Assembly (NCBI GenBank): GCA_017399515.1
Contig: JAFQBZ010000016.1
Span: 1 to 5,608 of the forward strand
Direction of reading: 5' to 3'
Length of the DNA stretch: 5,608 nucleotides
Origin: Clostridia bacterium
GTDB taxonomy: Bacteria > Bacillota > Clostridia > Christensenellales > UBA1242
Shown here one piece after another: positions 5,512 through 5,608 of the stretch (its first letter is position 1; every line of letters begins with the position of its first letter). The position numbers and the translations under genes were made by a program. The notes under the pieces are model-generated. The model was given only the letters and a program-made list of their open reading frames with translations, made no database searches and was not told the DNA's origin.

Positions 5512-5608
5512 ATGGATAATAACACCCTTAATAACTTAATAGAAGAAATGAAAGAACTCACTGCCAAAATCAATAAGGCAAACTATGAATATTATGTTCT
5601 TGATGAGC
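5512..5608 (+). CDS. ligA: NAD-dependent DNA ligase LigA (3' part outside window)
   Basis: Only the first 32 codons are visible. They match the N-terminal Ia domain of bacterial LigA, which captures the nicotinamide mononucleotide part of NAD+. Seen: an amphipathic helix (LIEEMKELTAKINKAN) followed by YEYYVLDE, corresponding to the family pattern A-N-x-x-Y-Y-x-x-D, with the conserved tyrosines and Asp. The enzyme seals nicks in replication and repair. The start at 5512 is supported by AAGTAGGT (5499-5506), a one-mismatch Shine-Dalgarno. The 56-base gap after pcrA holds neither a clear hairpin terminator nor a clear promoter, so co-transcription with pcrA is likely, as in Bacillus. The adenylation lysine and later domains are beyond the edge. 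Confidence 0.92.
   Translation, partial: MDNNTLNNLIEEMKELTAKINKANYEYYVLDE

Noticed and set aside
1..5608. CRISPR array, tRNA or rRNA gene, transposon, or recoded TGA
   Set aside because: No regularly spaced repeats, cloverleaf sequences, transposase frames or terminal inverted repeats were seen; all reading frames end at TAA and use TGG for Trp, so no recoding is needed.

Overview
The window is a compact, very A+T-rich stretch of bacterial chromosome in which every gene lies on the + strand. Six protein-coding genes are visible, the first and last cut by the window edges. The organism looks like a low-G+C Bacillota, most likely a clostridium-type lineage. The evidence is the ribosomal protein S21, strong AGGAGG-type ribosome binding sites, TTGACA / TGnTAAAAT promoters, TAA at all five visible stops, and two conserved Firmicutes neighbourhoods (mtaB near rpsU, and pcrA followed by ligA). 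The exact lineage cannot be named from the sequence alone. Tryptophan is encoded by TGG and nothing suggests a recoded TGA.

Layout: (1) bases 1-1194 are the bulk of mtaB, the radical-SAM methylthiotransferase that modifies t6A37 of tRNA. (2) An A/T-rich gap with weak inverted repeats follows. (3) 1359-2300 encodes a secreted lipoprotein with a lysozyme-like (SLT) Glu...GTMQ core. (4) 2388-2567 is rpsU (S21), with its own consensus promoter, a near-perfect Shine-Dalgarno and a UUCG-loop terminator. (5) 2729-3082 is an unrecognised basic 117-residue protein with its own extended -10 promoter and terminator. (6) 3158-5455 is pcrA, a complete UvrD/Rep-family helicase whose promoter abuts the preceding terminator and predicts a leader of only about 11 nt. 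(7) From 5512 to the edge is the start of ligA, NAD-dependent DNA ligase, probably co-transcribed with pcrA.

Functionally, mtaB and rpsU serve translation (tRNA decoding and the 30S subunit). In Bacillus subtilis both lie at the tail of the dnaK heat-shock cluster. pcrA and ligA serve DNA repair and replication. The lipoprotein and the 117-residue protein are the accessory elements between these blocks.

I found no evidence of a new multi-gene system, mobile element, CRISPR array, tRNA or rRNA. The points worth a second look are the divergent SLT-like lipoprotein placed between mtaB and rpsU, the unknown gene with its own transcription signals, an intergenic sequence motif shared by two gene fronts, an inverted repeat over the rpsU promoter, and the very short pcrA leader.
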